Positions 36,782-49,400 of a DNA stretch of 64,000 nucleotides are shown one piece after another. The position numbers and the translations under genes were made by a program. The notes beneath the pieces are model-generated. The model saw only the letters and a program-made list of their open reading frames with translations, was not told where the DNA came from and searched no databases. How positions within the stretch are numbered: position 1 is the stretch's first letter; every line of letters starts with the position of its first letter. The stretch is from NCBI GenBank assembly GCA_047967505.1, contig CM106540.1; one strand, given 5' to 3'. This DNA is from Dipteris shenzhenensis (taxonomy: Eukaryota > Polypodiophyta > Polypodiopsida > Gleicheniales).

Positions 36782-39700
36782 TGTAGCAGCTTAACACTTA
36801 CACGCAAAAAAAGCTCCCAAGTTTCGGCACAACACAAATACATCTTTTAAATTGTGTTAAAGAGTGACTAGCAGGAGGAAACACAAAATTCTCACGATGA
36901 AGGATTTTGAGACTTACACGCAAAAATGGGGCATTCTTCTTGGAAATTCAAGGACTGTGGTTGGCACGAAAAACACAAGATATGAACTGGCCAACTCTTA
37001 AAAAATGGTGCAAAAGGTCCAAGCAACATAATTCGAGGTAGTGCAATTGCTGGAGAGGATCCATGAGACTACCATGGAAGAGGACTGAATCCTTAAGGCA
37101 TACGATCTTGGGAGAGACACAAAAGCATGCTCTAGCTCACTTATAAAGATTCGGTTCGTGTCACTTGATATGATCAAGGTTCTGCCAGTGTTAGAAAGCC
37201 ATGGATGATCAGTATGGGCTATGTCGTCCATGTTATCGACCTCTTCCAGCATATCATCTCCTCCTGGCATCAAGGTCGCGACAGACTACACAAGGTCTTC
37301 GGACCTCCCAGGACTTAGTGCTTCGTCAATGACCCCTTGGCTGCTTGGGCCCGGAACCTTGCGTAGCACATCATGTTCGAAAAGCACTCTTCCACACTTG
37401 GGCTTGAGGTCTAGGTCCAAGAGACCCAAGCCAATCACATACTCTAGGAAGACAATGGGCTAATGGATTACACTCCGTGCCATTGAAGTGTCACATGTGC
37501 CCATCTAGTATGCCTTTGGATTCGTCTTTGAAGTTGATAGGCAATGCTTGGTGTTCAGCGGCATTGTCTAGCTCTAATCGATGCTGCCTAGGATGCAGAT
37601 GTCCTCGCCCACGCGTGCTTTATTCATTGGGAGCTTCACCTGGCTCTAAGTAAGACATCGAAAGGGATTCGTAACATCGTGTCCTATCACACCCTATCCT
37701 CCGAGGTGGGAAAGGTTGCCACCATGGGAGCTACAGTGAAGTGTTTGGTGCTGAACTATTTTGCTCCGGTGGGGTTTGATTGATCAGAGCTATTGGTGGA
37801 GGGTAAGGGCTACTTGAAAGGCATGATATTAAGGGTACATACTAGAATGGACCTCCAAAAAACTCAAAGATGGATATTGAAGTTGAAACCCGAGAGTACA
37901 GTCCTCGAGGGGACTCAAATAAGAGCATTTCCCAAGTGTCAGGTGAGTGGCATAGGTCCGATCTAAATGCTAGAGCCACCAAGTGTTCTACTCTTAGAAT
38001 CTTAGAATGACGTTAAAATTGGCTACTAATCGTTTAGGGGAAGTGATAATCCTTCGTGGGAGCGACCAATCATCCGGTTGCTTCAAACACTTGGTTGGAG
38101 CTTCCAGTCATTTATGTGTGGAGCTATCCTTTGAAATTTGAAGGTGACCATTAAAACAAGAGTTAGAGTCTAGTGGTGGTGGAGTCAAACAAAGAGGAGA
38201 TGGATGTGGAGACTTTCTACAACTTGGGGAGGGCGAGGTGGCTCTTGCAGGGGATGCCATTAGAATTCTCGCTGGCTAATAATGAGGAGGAGTTGTACGA
38301 AGCATGATCGAAAGCAGTAGTTGATGGAGGCAAGAGAATAGTCGCCACCAAGGCAAGATAATCCTTGCCAACCCTTATGCCAAAGAACTCACCAAGGATC
38401 TCAAGGGAGATCTTTTCACTATTGTTGAAACTGGCCCTATTGTGGTTTTCTTTTCCAAGTGGTGCTATCCCTTTTGAGGTAGGACCTTTTTGAGTGCACG
38501 CTACGCATGCTCTCTTTGACTTGGTTCACACCACCCACCCCCAGCCAGGGTGGTGTGAAAAAAATAGGACATGTCTATGGTTCACACCACCCGGTAGTCA
38601 AGGTTTATAAAATTACAATGCTTTATGCCTGCCAAATGGGCTTTATGCTTGCCTAACAAGCTATATTTCTTCCAGTGAAAAGATTGTTGTTTATTGAGAC
38701 TGTAAAAGGAAAAAAAGAGTCAAATTAAGCAAAAAAAAAGAAAAGTTGCCATCAACACTTTGCATATAACTATTGGTCCAGGAGATATCATTTATAAAAC
38801 CTTCATTGTTTTAGTTATTTTCTATTATCTTTACTGAGCTATGCATGGCTTCTAGAAGTACATCAAAGTGATTCATTTGAAACTGTAAAGGTAGCCTTGT
38901 TGATATATTTTTTGTCTTTTAAGAAAAAAAGGGCGAGCCTGGCATTCAAAACAACAACAATGGAACCAAACAAATCAATTGATACCATCTTGCATAAACA
39001 TAACTTAATTAGTGTCATGCATTATGGTTACACACCAAGCGATTGTTTATTTGACGTAGTTGTGTACCTGTTGAAAAATGGGATGACCTTTGAATGATTG
39101 ATGTTGAAAACTAGCACTCAATTGATGTTGTCCTGCATTATCAACATAGCCTCGATGACTGTTTATTCGATACAATAAGTACTTAGTCGATACCATTGGA
39201 CTCTAATATTATCGATGTTGCTTCAGCCTGAATTCTTACAACATTCCTCTCTTTTGATGCATGTTCTCGATGCAAATACGTTTTGAAAACAACAGTAGAG
39301 GTGCCACATGGGATGCAAGATCGAAGAATGATATTTCATATGGTTGTAGTCCATGACACAATATTATTTAGCTTACAACTAAGGATGAGTTATGAGCTTT
39401 TGCGAGCATAGTCTTATTTATGTATTTGTTAGGATTCAATTCCCAAAAGGCGCAAATCTTTGCACATCACCAAGGCAATAATAAAACACTACCCCTAACA
39501 TTTGCAGGGAGGATCGGGTCTTGATGGACCCTCTGTCATGTCTCATGTTTATATTTTTTACGTTCTTTTTTTTTTCACTTTATGATATTTTCATTTAACG
39601 GTAGGATCCAAGTTTTCGTTTAAGATTGTAGTTATGTACTCCATGACAAAAAAAAGGAAGTTTGAAATATAGAGAGCTATTCGTGACAATAAGCGGGTCT

Positions 39701-40463
39701 CTCAAGGTTAAGTAGAGAATATGCGCTTTCAAGTAACCTTGAATTTTTTCAACTAGATGGATGCAGAAATTGTCCTCAAATTTCTTTTCGATAGATGCCT
39801 TAATTGATAGAGCCGCATAGGCCAAAGCCAGTGCTTTTGTGCATACATGCACTCTTGTTTTGTTTTGAGTGCCGGTTTTTTCTGTGTGAGGCACTAACAC
39901 GCACGAGACAACGCGAGGAGAACGGTTTTGCCCCACCCTAAGTGGCATAGTAGAAGGTGGTCCATCATGCATCCAAAGACTCATCACAAACCCAAGCTAA
40001 ACCACTTTAACCGGGGTAGCAATGTTGCAAATCAGAAACTTACTAGCATCCAAATCCTCCATTTTCTCTTTGAGGGCGATCAGCAGCAATCATGCAAGCT
40101 ATGGATTTCTGGCACGAAAGCTGTTTCCCACATTGATTTACAAGAGAATTCGGTCTTTGATTGAATCTCCTCATCGATTTCCTCGACTGGATTGATAGTA
40201 GTTCGACTGGATTGATAGTAGCGATGCTAGCTATGAATCCGAGGCAAGAAATTTCATGTTTTCTCTGATTTCCCCCGGACAGACTGGTTCTCTCGACACA
40301 AATTTCAATTTGTTCCCTTCTCCCATTCGAGCATGCCAAAACAAGCTTCGGATTATGCCCTTCAGGTTTGTTGATTCGATTCGCATACCCAGTTAACTCT
40401 TTCTTTTGCTTTCGCTTTGTTCTGGCGGATTCGATGGAAGTTTTGTTAATTCTCGCAGAACCT
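36782..40463. other. No firm gene; possible decayed coding remnants at 37.1-38.5 kb
   Basis: Across 37.1-38.5 kb the plus strand gives word-like stretches in shifting frames (for example TKDLKGDLFTIVETGPIVVF near 38390-38450) but no family I can name. A perfect 12-bp inverted repeat (ttcacaccaccc, 38525-38536; gggtggtgtgaa, 38548-38559) lies at 38.5 kb. Positions 40.0-40.46 kb should hold the promoter and 5' UTR of the R3H-SUZ gene. Confidence 0.35.
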
Positions 40464-43400
40464 ATGCTTAGAGGCGTTGAAACCGGTCCCCAAATGGCAA
40501 TGGATTCAATGGCTATGGTATGCTGTGCTCGTCCTTGTTTACCAAGTCCAGAATTTAGCGCATGCACACGCCGGGCCTACATTCGTTCAGGAGAATAATT
40601 GCTAATGATCTGTCGATCCAAGAAGTTTTGTTGCGTGGTGTGCTGATTAAATAAATGAATATGGTAAAGCGACCGTTGATAAGGACGTTTCGTCTTTTGC
40701 TTAAAGTCAAAACAGGGTTTGGGAGCATGAGCATTTGACGTGCTGATGACAATTCCGATGACAAATTTACAGGTTGAAGAACTTGCATGGTTGATCAAGG
40801 ATAACTTACCCAGTAAACACCTTGTTTTGTCAGCGGAAGATATGTTTGTCGAGTTCCTCGATCCTGGGCAGAGGTCCAGGTATACTGGATTTCCCAGACG
40901 TGTTTTTGTTTTAAGCTTTAGCACAATCAATTAAAATAAGTGCTTCATGTAAGATTTTGCAGTGGGGAAGACATTTTGATGTTGGAGCCCATGATTTCTT
41001 ACCATAGGATGCTTCTTCACCGGCTTGCAGATATATTTGGGTATATCTCTCCTTACACCACTCATAATGTTTCTTCAGGCAATTCAGTCTTATACTGCAC
41101 AACTTTTAGATCTCACCATACATAGGACTCTAACGCCATGGACCCAGAAGGGATTCCCCTTCCCACTTGGATTATTTCCACCAGGCTTGTTCTCTAAGAT
41201 CAATCTGTAGTATTGAATTTAGAACGTTGTCAAATTTCCAAACTTAAACCCTTTAAAACTTTGAATTCTTGCAGGTTGGCACATGAATCCATTGGTGAAG
41301 GTGACGGTCGGAGGCTAGTGGTGGAAAGATGTGAAGACTCTTCCATGTAAGTTGTTCAAAACAGTCTTCCAGCACCATCATTGTTTCCAGGCTGGTACTC
41401 ATGTGCATGCGCATTCAAATTAGCTATATTTTTTAATGTACTTGGGAGACCAAACATGATACATATGAAAACCAGAGCCATAAGCATGAGTACATTCATT
41501 TGCTACAGCTTTAATTAGCTTCATCAATTACATTATTTGCTTTAAAACTATGCGGAGGTTGGAGGGCTGTAGGCAGCAGCTCACAAGCTACTCCACTTCA
41601 GCAGATGGACCAATCTCATCATGTACATACTCGGGAGATTACTGGAGATTGTCTCATCATGTATATGCTCGGGACTACAGATACAAACAACTACAAGAAA
41701 AACATGTGGAAAGAGGAGCTAGAAGGCACACTTTTCAGCTGCAGAAGATCTACAGGAATTACAGAATGAGTACATTCCCTGTTGCACAGACAGCTATTGT
41801 AGCCAAGCGTTGAGATCGTGATGAAAGGCTATGATAGACATTTCAATTGACAGTCAGCGGCTGTTTGTACTAGTAACAAGCAGAGTTCATCACTTCTTAT
41901 TTTCCCACCTAATTGGAGGATGTCCATTATGAAGGAGACTGGAAATTTGTGTTACGAGCATCTCACTTAAGGCTATATTCTGTCAAAGCGGTAACTGTGC
42001 TGATGTATGGCCAGCACAAAGAGTGAGAAATCAGTTTTCTGAGTGTTAGGTAGGCAACATGTTTGACTTGCAAAATGTCTATATTCGGGGCAAGTTCAGG
42101 TCATTGTATGGCAGGCAATCAGTTTATTGGTTTCCTTCGTATAAAGTTATCTTGCTAATCAGCAAGATGACCTTTTTGGGCTTAGGTTAGGTCAATATAT
42201 GGCAATCTATGAGTCTATTGATTTGCTTTATACAACCTTTTTGCTCAATTGGGGTGCTTCGTGTAAGACAGTTGTGGCAATTAATATACAACACGTCAAG
42301 GATACTCTCAGGAGGAATTGAGGACATGAGTTTGTCAGGGTTCTGCTGTGCTGGATTTAATAGCAATAGATTGTTCTTGTAGCATATAAGTAGGTGGTTG
42401 CATTGGTTATCAGCAAAGCTTCAGTTCCAATATATTACATCCAATATTATACCATGAGATATTAAACCATGTGAGTGTAGTGAGGCCTTGCCTTGGTCAC
42501 CTTCGTGTTTTTATGCATATGGAACTGTACCTGCTATTTGCCATATTGAGGCCTGGAATGTTTTAAGAAGTTTGCTCTCCGGGCATTGTATATTTGCTCT
42601 GGTTTTTGCAAGGCAATGAATATTTCACGACTTTTTTGACTGACTTTGACATTTCTTCAGAGTCACAGACTGTCTTATAATGCCACATCGTGACAGATGC
42701 CTAATTTGTGTGAATTTTGTTGTCCAGACCTGATGTGCTTGTGAGTGACATTTTGGAGTGCAATGATCATGACGGAGAGTCTTCGTGCTCTCGAAGTGCT
42801 CGAAGTGCCCTGCAGTTGCTGAAGCGCAACACAAATATATCAGGTAACATACTGTCAAAGCTTTATTGCACTGTTTAAGCTATGCCCTTTTAGGCCATAC
42901 TATGAAAGAGTTTGTACAGACTCGGTCTCTCTAAGATTGTAATTATGTAGTTTGGATGATGATGTTCATTCAAGGCTCCTTTGTTTGATTTAAATGACGT
43001 AAAACAACCCCACTTTCCTAGTAAGTTTGGGAGTTTTTTTCTAAACATAACGTTAACTGTATTTTTTATTGTTGGGAAAATGTTTTAATGAGAAAACCCT
43101 TGCAACAACGATGGAGAGAAGGATTGATATATTATAGGGACATCATTATTTAATTAAAACTGGTTTTTCTACATTCTAACTCTATTGATTATTGTTGGGA
43201 AAATTTTTAATGAGCAAACTCTTGCAACAATGGGGAGAAGGTTTGATGAAATTCACTAAGTTGCCAAGCAACTTTGTCGTCCTCTGTTAAGCCTTTTTTT
43301 CCTCTCTTAAGCTCATCCGCTAAGGTATTAAAATGGCAGCGGAAGATGCAAACAAACTGAAATTATAGAGCCACACAGAGAACACTAGAGATAACAAAAT

Positions 43401-46400
43401 GTACCACCACTGATCTGCTGTAAATCAGCCCTTAAACCAGGGCAGCAACTGAAATACAAGATATCTTGAATAGGAGCTGCTGGAGAGGCTGAACTGAAGC
43501 AGAGAAAAAGGGGGGAACACAAGAAAGCTGAAGCCTGAGAGTACGGAGGCAGGAGAAGCCTGAAACGAAGAGGCAGAGGCCTGGAGCGGGGAGGCAAGAG
43601 CCCTGAAGAGGCAAGATCTGCTGCGGGAGTGTGGGCAGCCAACTGAGCAGCTGAGAGGGGGCTCTGAGGGGATGGTCAGGAGCAGGCTGTATGCTGGAGC
43701 CTTGAGGAGCTGCAAGAAGTGATGGAGGAAATGAAGGGAAGGAGGCCCTTTTATAGGGCAGGCCAAGGGGGGGAGTCGGCCAGTTTGGCTGGACCGACCA
43801 GCCTGGTCGGTCAGGCCAACTGGGCCGACCAGCTGGTCGGCCAGCCTACCCCCCCTGGCCCCCCTTGCTGCATGGGGGCTGGTCGGCTGGCCACGCCTGG
43901 AGATGCTGAATCTCAACACCCCCTCTCAGCTCCAGGGTGTGGCACAAGACCCAGAGAGCTGGTATGACGTTGGAGAAGGGGAGGAGAAACAGATTTGGTA
44001 AATATGTCGGCGACGTTGTCGGAAGTGGTGCTGAAAAGGAGCACAATGGTACCGTCAAGAACCTTCTCTCGCGTGTAGTGGTACTGAATTTCAATGTGTT
44101 TTGTCCGAGCATGAAAAACCGGATTGCGAGCAAGGGCAATACATCTTTGATTGTCACAAAAAAGTGTGGTAGAAGTGGATTGCTGAAAACCACAATCGAG
44201 AAGAAGGCGCCGAAGCCACACAGCCTCACAGGTGGCACTACACATAGCCCGATACTCAGCCTCGGTGAAAGATAGGGCGACCGTGGGTTGGCGTTTACTG
44301 GACCAGGAGATAGCCGCAGAGCCAAAGGAGAAAACATAGCCCGTGGTAGAGCGGCGAGAATCGGGGTCGCCAGCCCAATCGGAGTCACTCCAACCTCGGA
44401 GAGTGAGCGGGGAAGGAGAGGAACCACCGGCAGCATAAAAGAGCCCGAAAGTAGAGGTCCCCTGAAGATAGCGGAGGAGACGTCGAGCAGCTTGCCAATG
44501 AGAAAGCGAAGGGGTTTGCATGAAGGTACTGAGGGTGCCGACAGAGAAGCCGAGATCCAGTCGAGTGTTAAGTAGCCAAAGAAGAGATCCAACAAGCTGG
44601 CGGTAGAGGGAGGCATCAGGATAAGCAGTGGACCCAGAAGCAGAGAGTTTAGCGTTGGGATCCATGGGAGAGGTGATGGGCCGACAGTCAGCCATGTGGA
44701 AAGTTTCGAGGAGCTCTTGAACATAGCGTTGCTGAGAGACAAAATACCCCCTCTTAGTCTGCCAAATCTCAAGACCCAAGAAAAAATGGAGAAGGCCCAT
44801 ATCCGTCATCTCAAATTCAGTTTGAAGAGCAACTTTAATGGCAAGGATATGATTGGTATGACTCCCGGTGAGGATTAAATCATCCACATAAAGAATGATG
44901 AAGGTATGAAGCTGTCCTTCATGAAAAAGATAAAGATTGGGATCAGCCAGAGAGCGAAGAAGTCCTTGGCGGCAGAAGAAGGTATCAATACGCTGATTCC
45001 AGGCCCGAGGAGCTTGCTTGAGACCGTAGAGAGCCTTGCGAAGGCGACAGACCATGAAAGGAGAACGAGAATCAATGAAGCCGGGCGGCTGATCCACATA
45101 TACCTCTTCATGAAGATCACCATTCAAAAATGCAGATTTGACGTCCATTTGAAAGATGGGCCACTGATGGTGGGCGGCAAGAGCGAGGATCGTGCGGATG
45201 GTGCTCATCCGGGCGGTAGGTGCAAAGGTCTCCCCATAGTCGATGCCGGGTCGTTGGGCATAGCCTTTAGCCACCAGTCGAGCTTTATACTTGTCGACAG
45301 AACCATCAGAGGCGTATTTTGTTTTGAAAATCCACCGGACACCAATGACGGAACGATGTGAGGGACGAGGGACAAGGTCCCAGGTGTGGTTCCGAAGAAG
45401 AGCATGAATTTCCGCTTCCATAGCCTATTTCCAATGAGGCTGGGCCAGAGCCTGAGGAACGGTAGTGGGCTCACGAGTGGCGAGGATGCGAGACATAAGG
45501 GCATAATTAACATGAAGGGGATCAGAAGAGGACGGTGGGAGATGGCGATGAGAGCGACGAGGCCCATCATCAGGGGGTGGTTCGGAGTAGGGATCCTCAA
45601 GACCGGAGGAGCGGAGAGTATCAATGAGCCATCGCGGAACACGTACCGAGCGGGGTTCCAAAGGAGGAGCAGACGAGGGTGGAGCCGGAGAAGGAGGCGG
45701 AGGAGAGAGAATAGGAGGTGATGTACCGGGGGACGAGGCAGGTGGAGGGAGAGAGGGCTCCGGGGCATTGGACGGATCTCCAAGAACAGGAGGAGAGTCG
45801 GAGGATGTCGGAAGGACCTGCTCGTCGAAAAGAACATCCCTGCTCACGGAGATAATGCGGCGGCGAGGATCATAGAGGCAATAGCCAGTGGAGACGGAGT
45901 TGTAGCCTACGAACAAGAGCTTGTGGGACTTAGGATCAAGCTTTCCACGATCAGATTTAGGAATATGAACATAAGCATCACAGCCAAATACTCGAAAATG
46001 GGAAACATCGGGCTTAGATCCATAGTAAGCCTGATAAGGGGTCATGCCTGGGACTGCTGATGTCGGAGAGCGGTTAAGAGTATGGATGGTGGTCATCATG
46101 GCCTCGGCCCAAAGACACTGAGGGAGTTGACTGTGAGTGAGCAAACTCTTGCAACAATGGGGAGAAGGTTTGATGAAATTCACTAAGTTGCCAAGCAACT
46201 TTGTCGTCCTCTGTTAAGCCTTTTTTTCCTCTCTTAAGCTCATCCGCTAAGGCTGCTAAAATACTGGTTGAGCTCCAGGAAGCAAGCCAATCCTATGATC
46301 TACCCCTCGCGAAGGAGGTAAACCATAAGGAAGCTCATATGGAAGTACATCTGAAGATTCAGTCAAAAGACTTGAGCTTTGCCTCTTCTAAATCCTTAGA

Positions 46401-49400
46401 AGGAAAGGCTCATCGAAGAGTTGATCCTTAAGTCAACATTTGACCTGAAATTCCAGCAGTGTGTATGTGTGAAATCAGAGCCTTGGCAATGGGCAATCGC
46501 CCCTGGGTGGAGTCCGCAACCCTGCTAGGAGCACCGGAGTCCATTGGATCACATTGCCTCTGAAGGAAATACATCTGAAGATTCAGTCAAAAGAAGTGAG
46601 CTTTGCCTCTTCTAAATCGTTGTGAATGAAAAGCTGATTGAAGAGTTGATCCTTAAGTCAACGTTTGACTTGAAATTCCAGCAGTGTATGTGTATGTGAG
46701 GATCGTAAGGAAATACATCTGAAAATTCAGTCAAAAGACATGAGCTTTGCCTCTTCTAAATCCTTAGAAGGAAAAGCTGATCGAAGAGTTGATCCTTAAG
46801 TCAACATTCGACCTGAAATTCCAGCATTGTGTGTGTGGAATCAGAGCCATGGCAGTGGGCAATAACCCTGGGTGGAGTCCACAAACCTGCTAGTAGGAGC
46901 AGAGTCCACTGGATCACATTCCAAATCCGCCGAATGGGCTGATTTTGACACCATGTCCTTGCTGTCCTTAAATTTCAGATTCATGCGAAAAAGGTTAACC
47001 ACACCTTTCCTCAAAAGTGAAGTTTGCTACACCCAACATGTCCCACATCACTCTCCACCAATTTGGAAAAGGAGGTGGTACATCGCACACTTTAAGTTAG
47101 TGGTGTCCTTTCCTCAAAAGTGGAGTTTGCTACACCCAACATGTCCCACATCACCCTCCACCAATTTAGAAAAGGAGGTGGCACATCCCACACTTTTAGC
47201 AATGTTCTAAAAGGAATGGGTCACAACTCATCCTACTTCACTTTAGAGAAAGGTGAATTGAGCCTTAGCAAATTGAAAGAGGGGCATGTAATTGATAGAA
47301 AGACTTGCTAGGAGAAGGGGTACTTTCCACCTATAGGGTGGTTGAGACTACTCACAGGTGGTAGCATTGCCTCCTTTAGGAGGCGAGGAAGACTGGAAAG
47401 GGAGTCGATAGTGGTGGTGCGCAGAGGCATGCTCTACAACCAAGCAAGCAAAGATGGTGATGGAAATGGATTAGCTTTTGCGAGCTGCTAGTGCTAGGGA
47501 GCGCAGTGCACTTAAACGGGAAGCTGGTCCATGCCTTGGTTGCTTTGAGGCCAAAGTGGCCTCTGCTGGTGAACAACTAGGGTAGGGGCTAGGGGTGGCA
47601 TGAATCTCCAGGCTATGTCAAGTTAAATCTTCTCAATCTTGAAGGAGAAGAGATTGATTATCAAACTGGGTAGGGTGATGGCGACTGTAAGCTTCGACGG
47701 CCACAAATGGTCGCATCATCTCCCTGTCCAGTGACTAGGCCTACGATCCAGATATTGATGAGAATTGTGATGTTGCTAAGATCATAGTGGAGTGGATGGT
47801 CATGTCCTATAGATTCTTCCTTCAAAGCGACAGCTTAGCTTGGATGTTTTGGTTATCCCTACCAATGAGTGCTGTATGATTTGGAACGTGCGCAATCCTT
47901 GTATTCAGTCGATTTAGTGGCACTGGCCAAGTTTCCATCTCCTTCGAAGCAAGCGGAGGGATTTTGGGAGAGAGAACTTCCAGCGTTTGCATTTTGAAGG
48001 TCAATAGGATTACAACACCGTTTGGATGCCTTGGTTTGGAAATTGCTGTCAAGGCTGGAGACAAGCGGCTGAATCCTAGCATCTCTTATTCAAAGCACTT
48101 GGTGAATTGCAGTCCAATAGCATGAAATTTGGTGGAAGAGGAGGATAAGTGTCTAAGAAAACGCTTTGACACCAATGAAGTGAAGGAGATGGATAGATAT
48201 AGAGAAGCGGGGTGCAGAAAGCAAAAAGGAAAGAGGAGTGAGGGGAAGGGGAAAAGAGGGAGAGAAAGAAGAGAGGAAGGAGCATCCAAGCATAACCTTT
48301 TGTGTTTATTTATCTTTCTTGTCCCACTCTAGTATGAATCTTTGGTTCATTAGTTGCTCTAGCAAGAGAACCATCTACACATTCCCATCTATCTTGCAAA
48401 ACAAGTATTGTCTCTATCCTATACCTCCATTCATCATAATTTGAATTGTCTCGCTTTGCTGAAGACTTGAGGTTGAGGTACCTGCCTAGATCTGATGTCA
48501 GTGTCAAATGACCAATGCACAAGTAAAATATGCAAAAATCTAGTGATTTTTGTTCTACTCTTGATTTTTTTTTCCTGTAAAATGCCTTTGAATTGTTGCC
48601 TTTCATTTGCTGAACCTGGTGGTGAACACTGGACCGAATGCTGATCAAAATTTAGTCAAAAGCGGCTCAAAACGTCTTATAAAGTAGTGGAAAGTGGCAC
48701 TTAAATTGACCATGATAACTACCTCCAAAAATGGTTGGATCAGCTATGAAATATATGCCAAAATTTAACTCTCTGTATTCTTGAAATCTAGGTCAAAACA
48801 TTGTATAAAACGGAGTCCAACTGACCAAGACATGGGATCCTGAAAATAGGTGTTTCAGGTTTTGTAAGCAGATCGTTTCAGACACCATCTTGCCATGTTG
48901 ACCGGAAGGCCTCGGTAACAACCTGACCGGAAGGTCTCGGTAACAACCTGCTTGTTTGAGTGTCGTTGATGACCAGACTGACGTAAGGATACAAGTAGCC
49001 TGACCATCCACTAGGCTAATCTCCAAATAATCATACAAAATGATGGAAAAATTATTGCAGAGGCTCAAAAATTGATGATGTGGACATAGGGTGCACATGC
49101 AGAGTGTGTGCTAGTATAGAGTGTGCTTAGTAGCACAGTGTGTTAATTGGGCTGTATTGAGGTAGTAATGGTGATTAGTTTGCCACGTGTCACTGATGAT
49201 GGGTAGGGTGATGTGGCAATGTAGTAGTGTGACATGAAACTGCTGATGTGGCAACATGTGCCTTATCTCCTTGCTACTAACATGGCAGATAAGAGCCATG
49301 TGACCCCACCTTAGGGTCTGTCTTATTTGCCACATGGCTCTGGGAGCCATTTGACGATATGGATTGTTTCCCTTATGGAGAGGCTAGAGCCTAGAGGCAA

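Larger units (their letters stand above)
43334..43918 (-). mobile_element. 3' LTR of the intronic Copia element (585 bp)
   Basis: On the minus strand the LTR starts TGTTGAGATTC at 43918, directly after the polypurine tract GCTGAGAGGGGG (43919-43930), and ends CTGCCA at 43334. The pol frame stops inside it at 43913-43915. A TATA box and a dense cluster of RCCGAC hexamers lie in its U3 part. No 5' LTR partner is present. Confidence 0.82.

Noticed and set aside
36998-38470. Possible coding remnant
   Set aside because: Word-like stretches appear only by shifting frames freely, and no ordered set of family blocks could be recognised.
41550-41813. 87-codon plus-strand frame between R3H-SUZ exons 4 and 5
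   Set aside because: Exon 4 joins exon 5 in phase without it, and the joined protein matches the family; it is intronic.
43846-44772. 308-codon minus-strand frame
   Set aside because: It lies in another frame over the Copia RNase H coding region and the LTR, and shows no domain of its own.
45205-45837. 210-codon minus-strand frame
   Set aside because: It is a shadow of the Copia pol linker and RT start in a different frame.
46201-46431. 76-codon plus-strand frame as an extra R3H-SUZ exon
   Set aside because: It begins in the 115-bp duplicated repeat and runs into a tandem repeat, and exons 5 and 6 join correctly without it.
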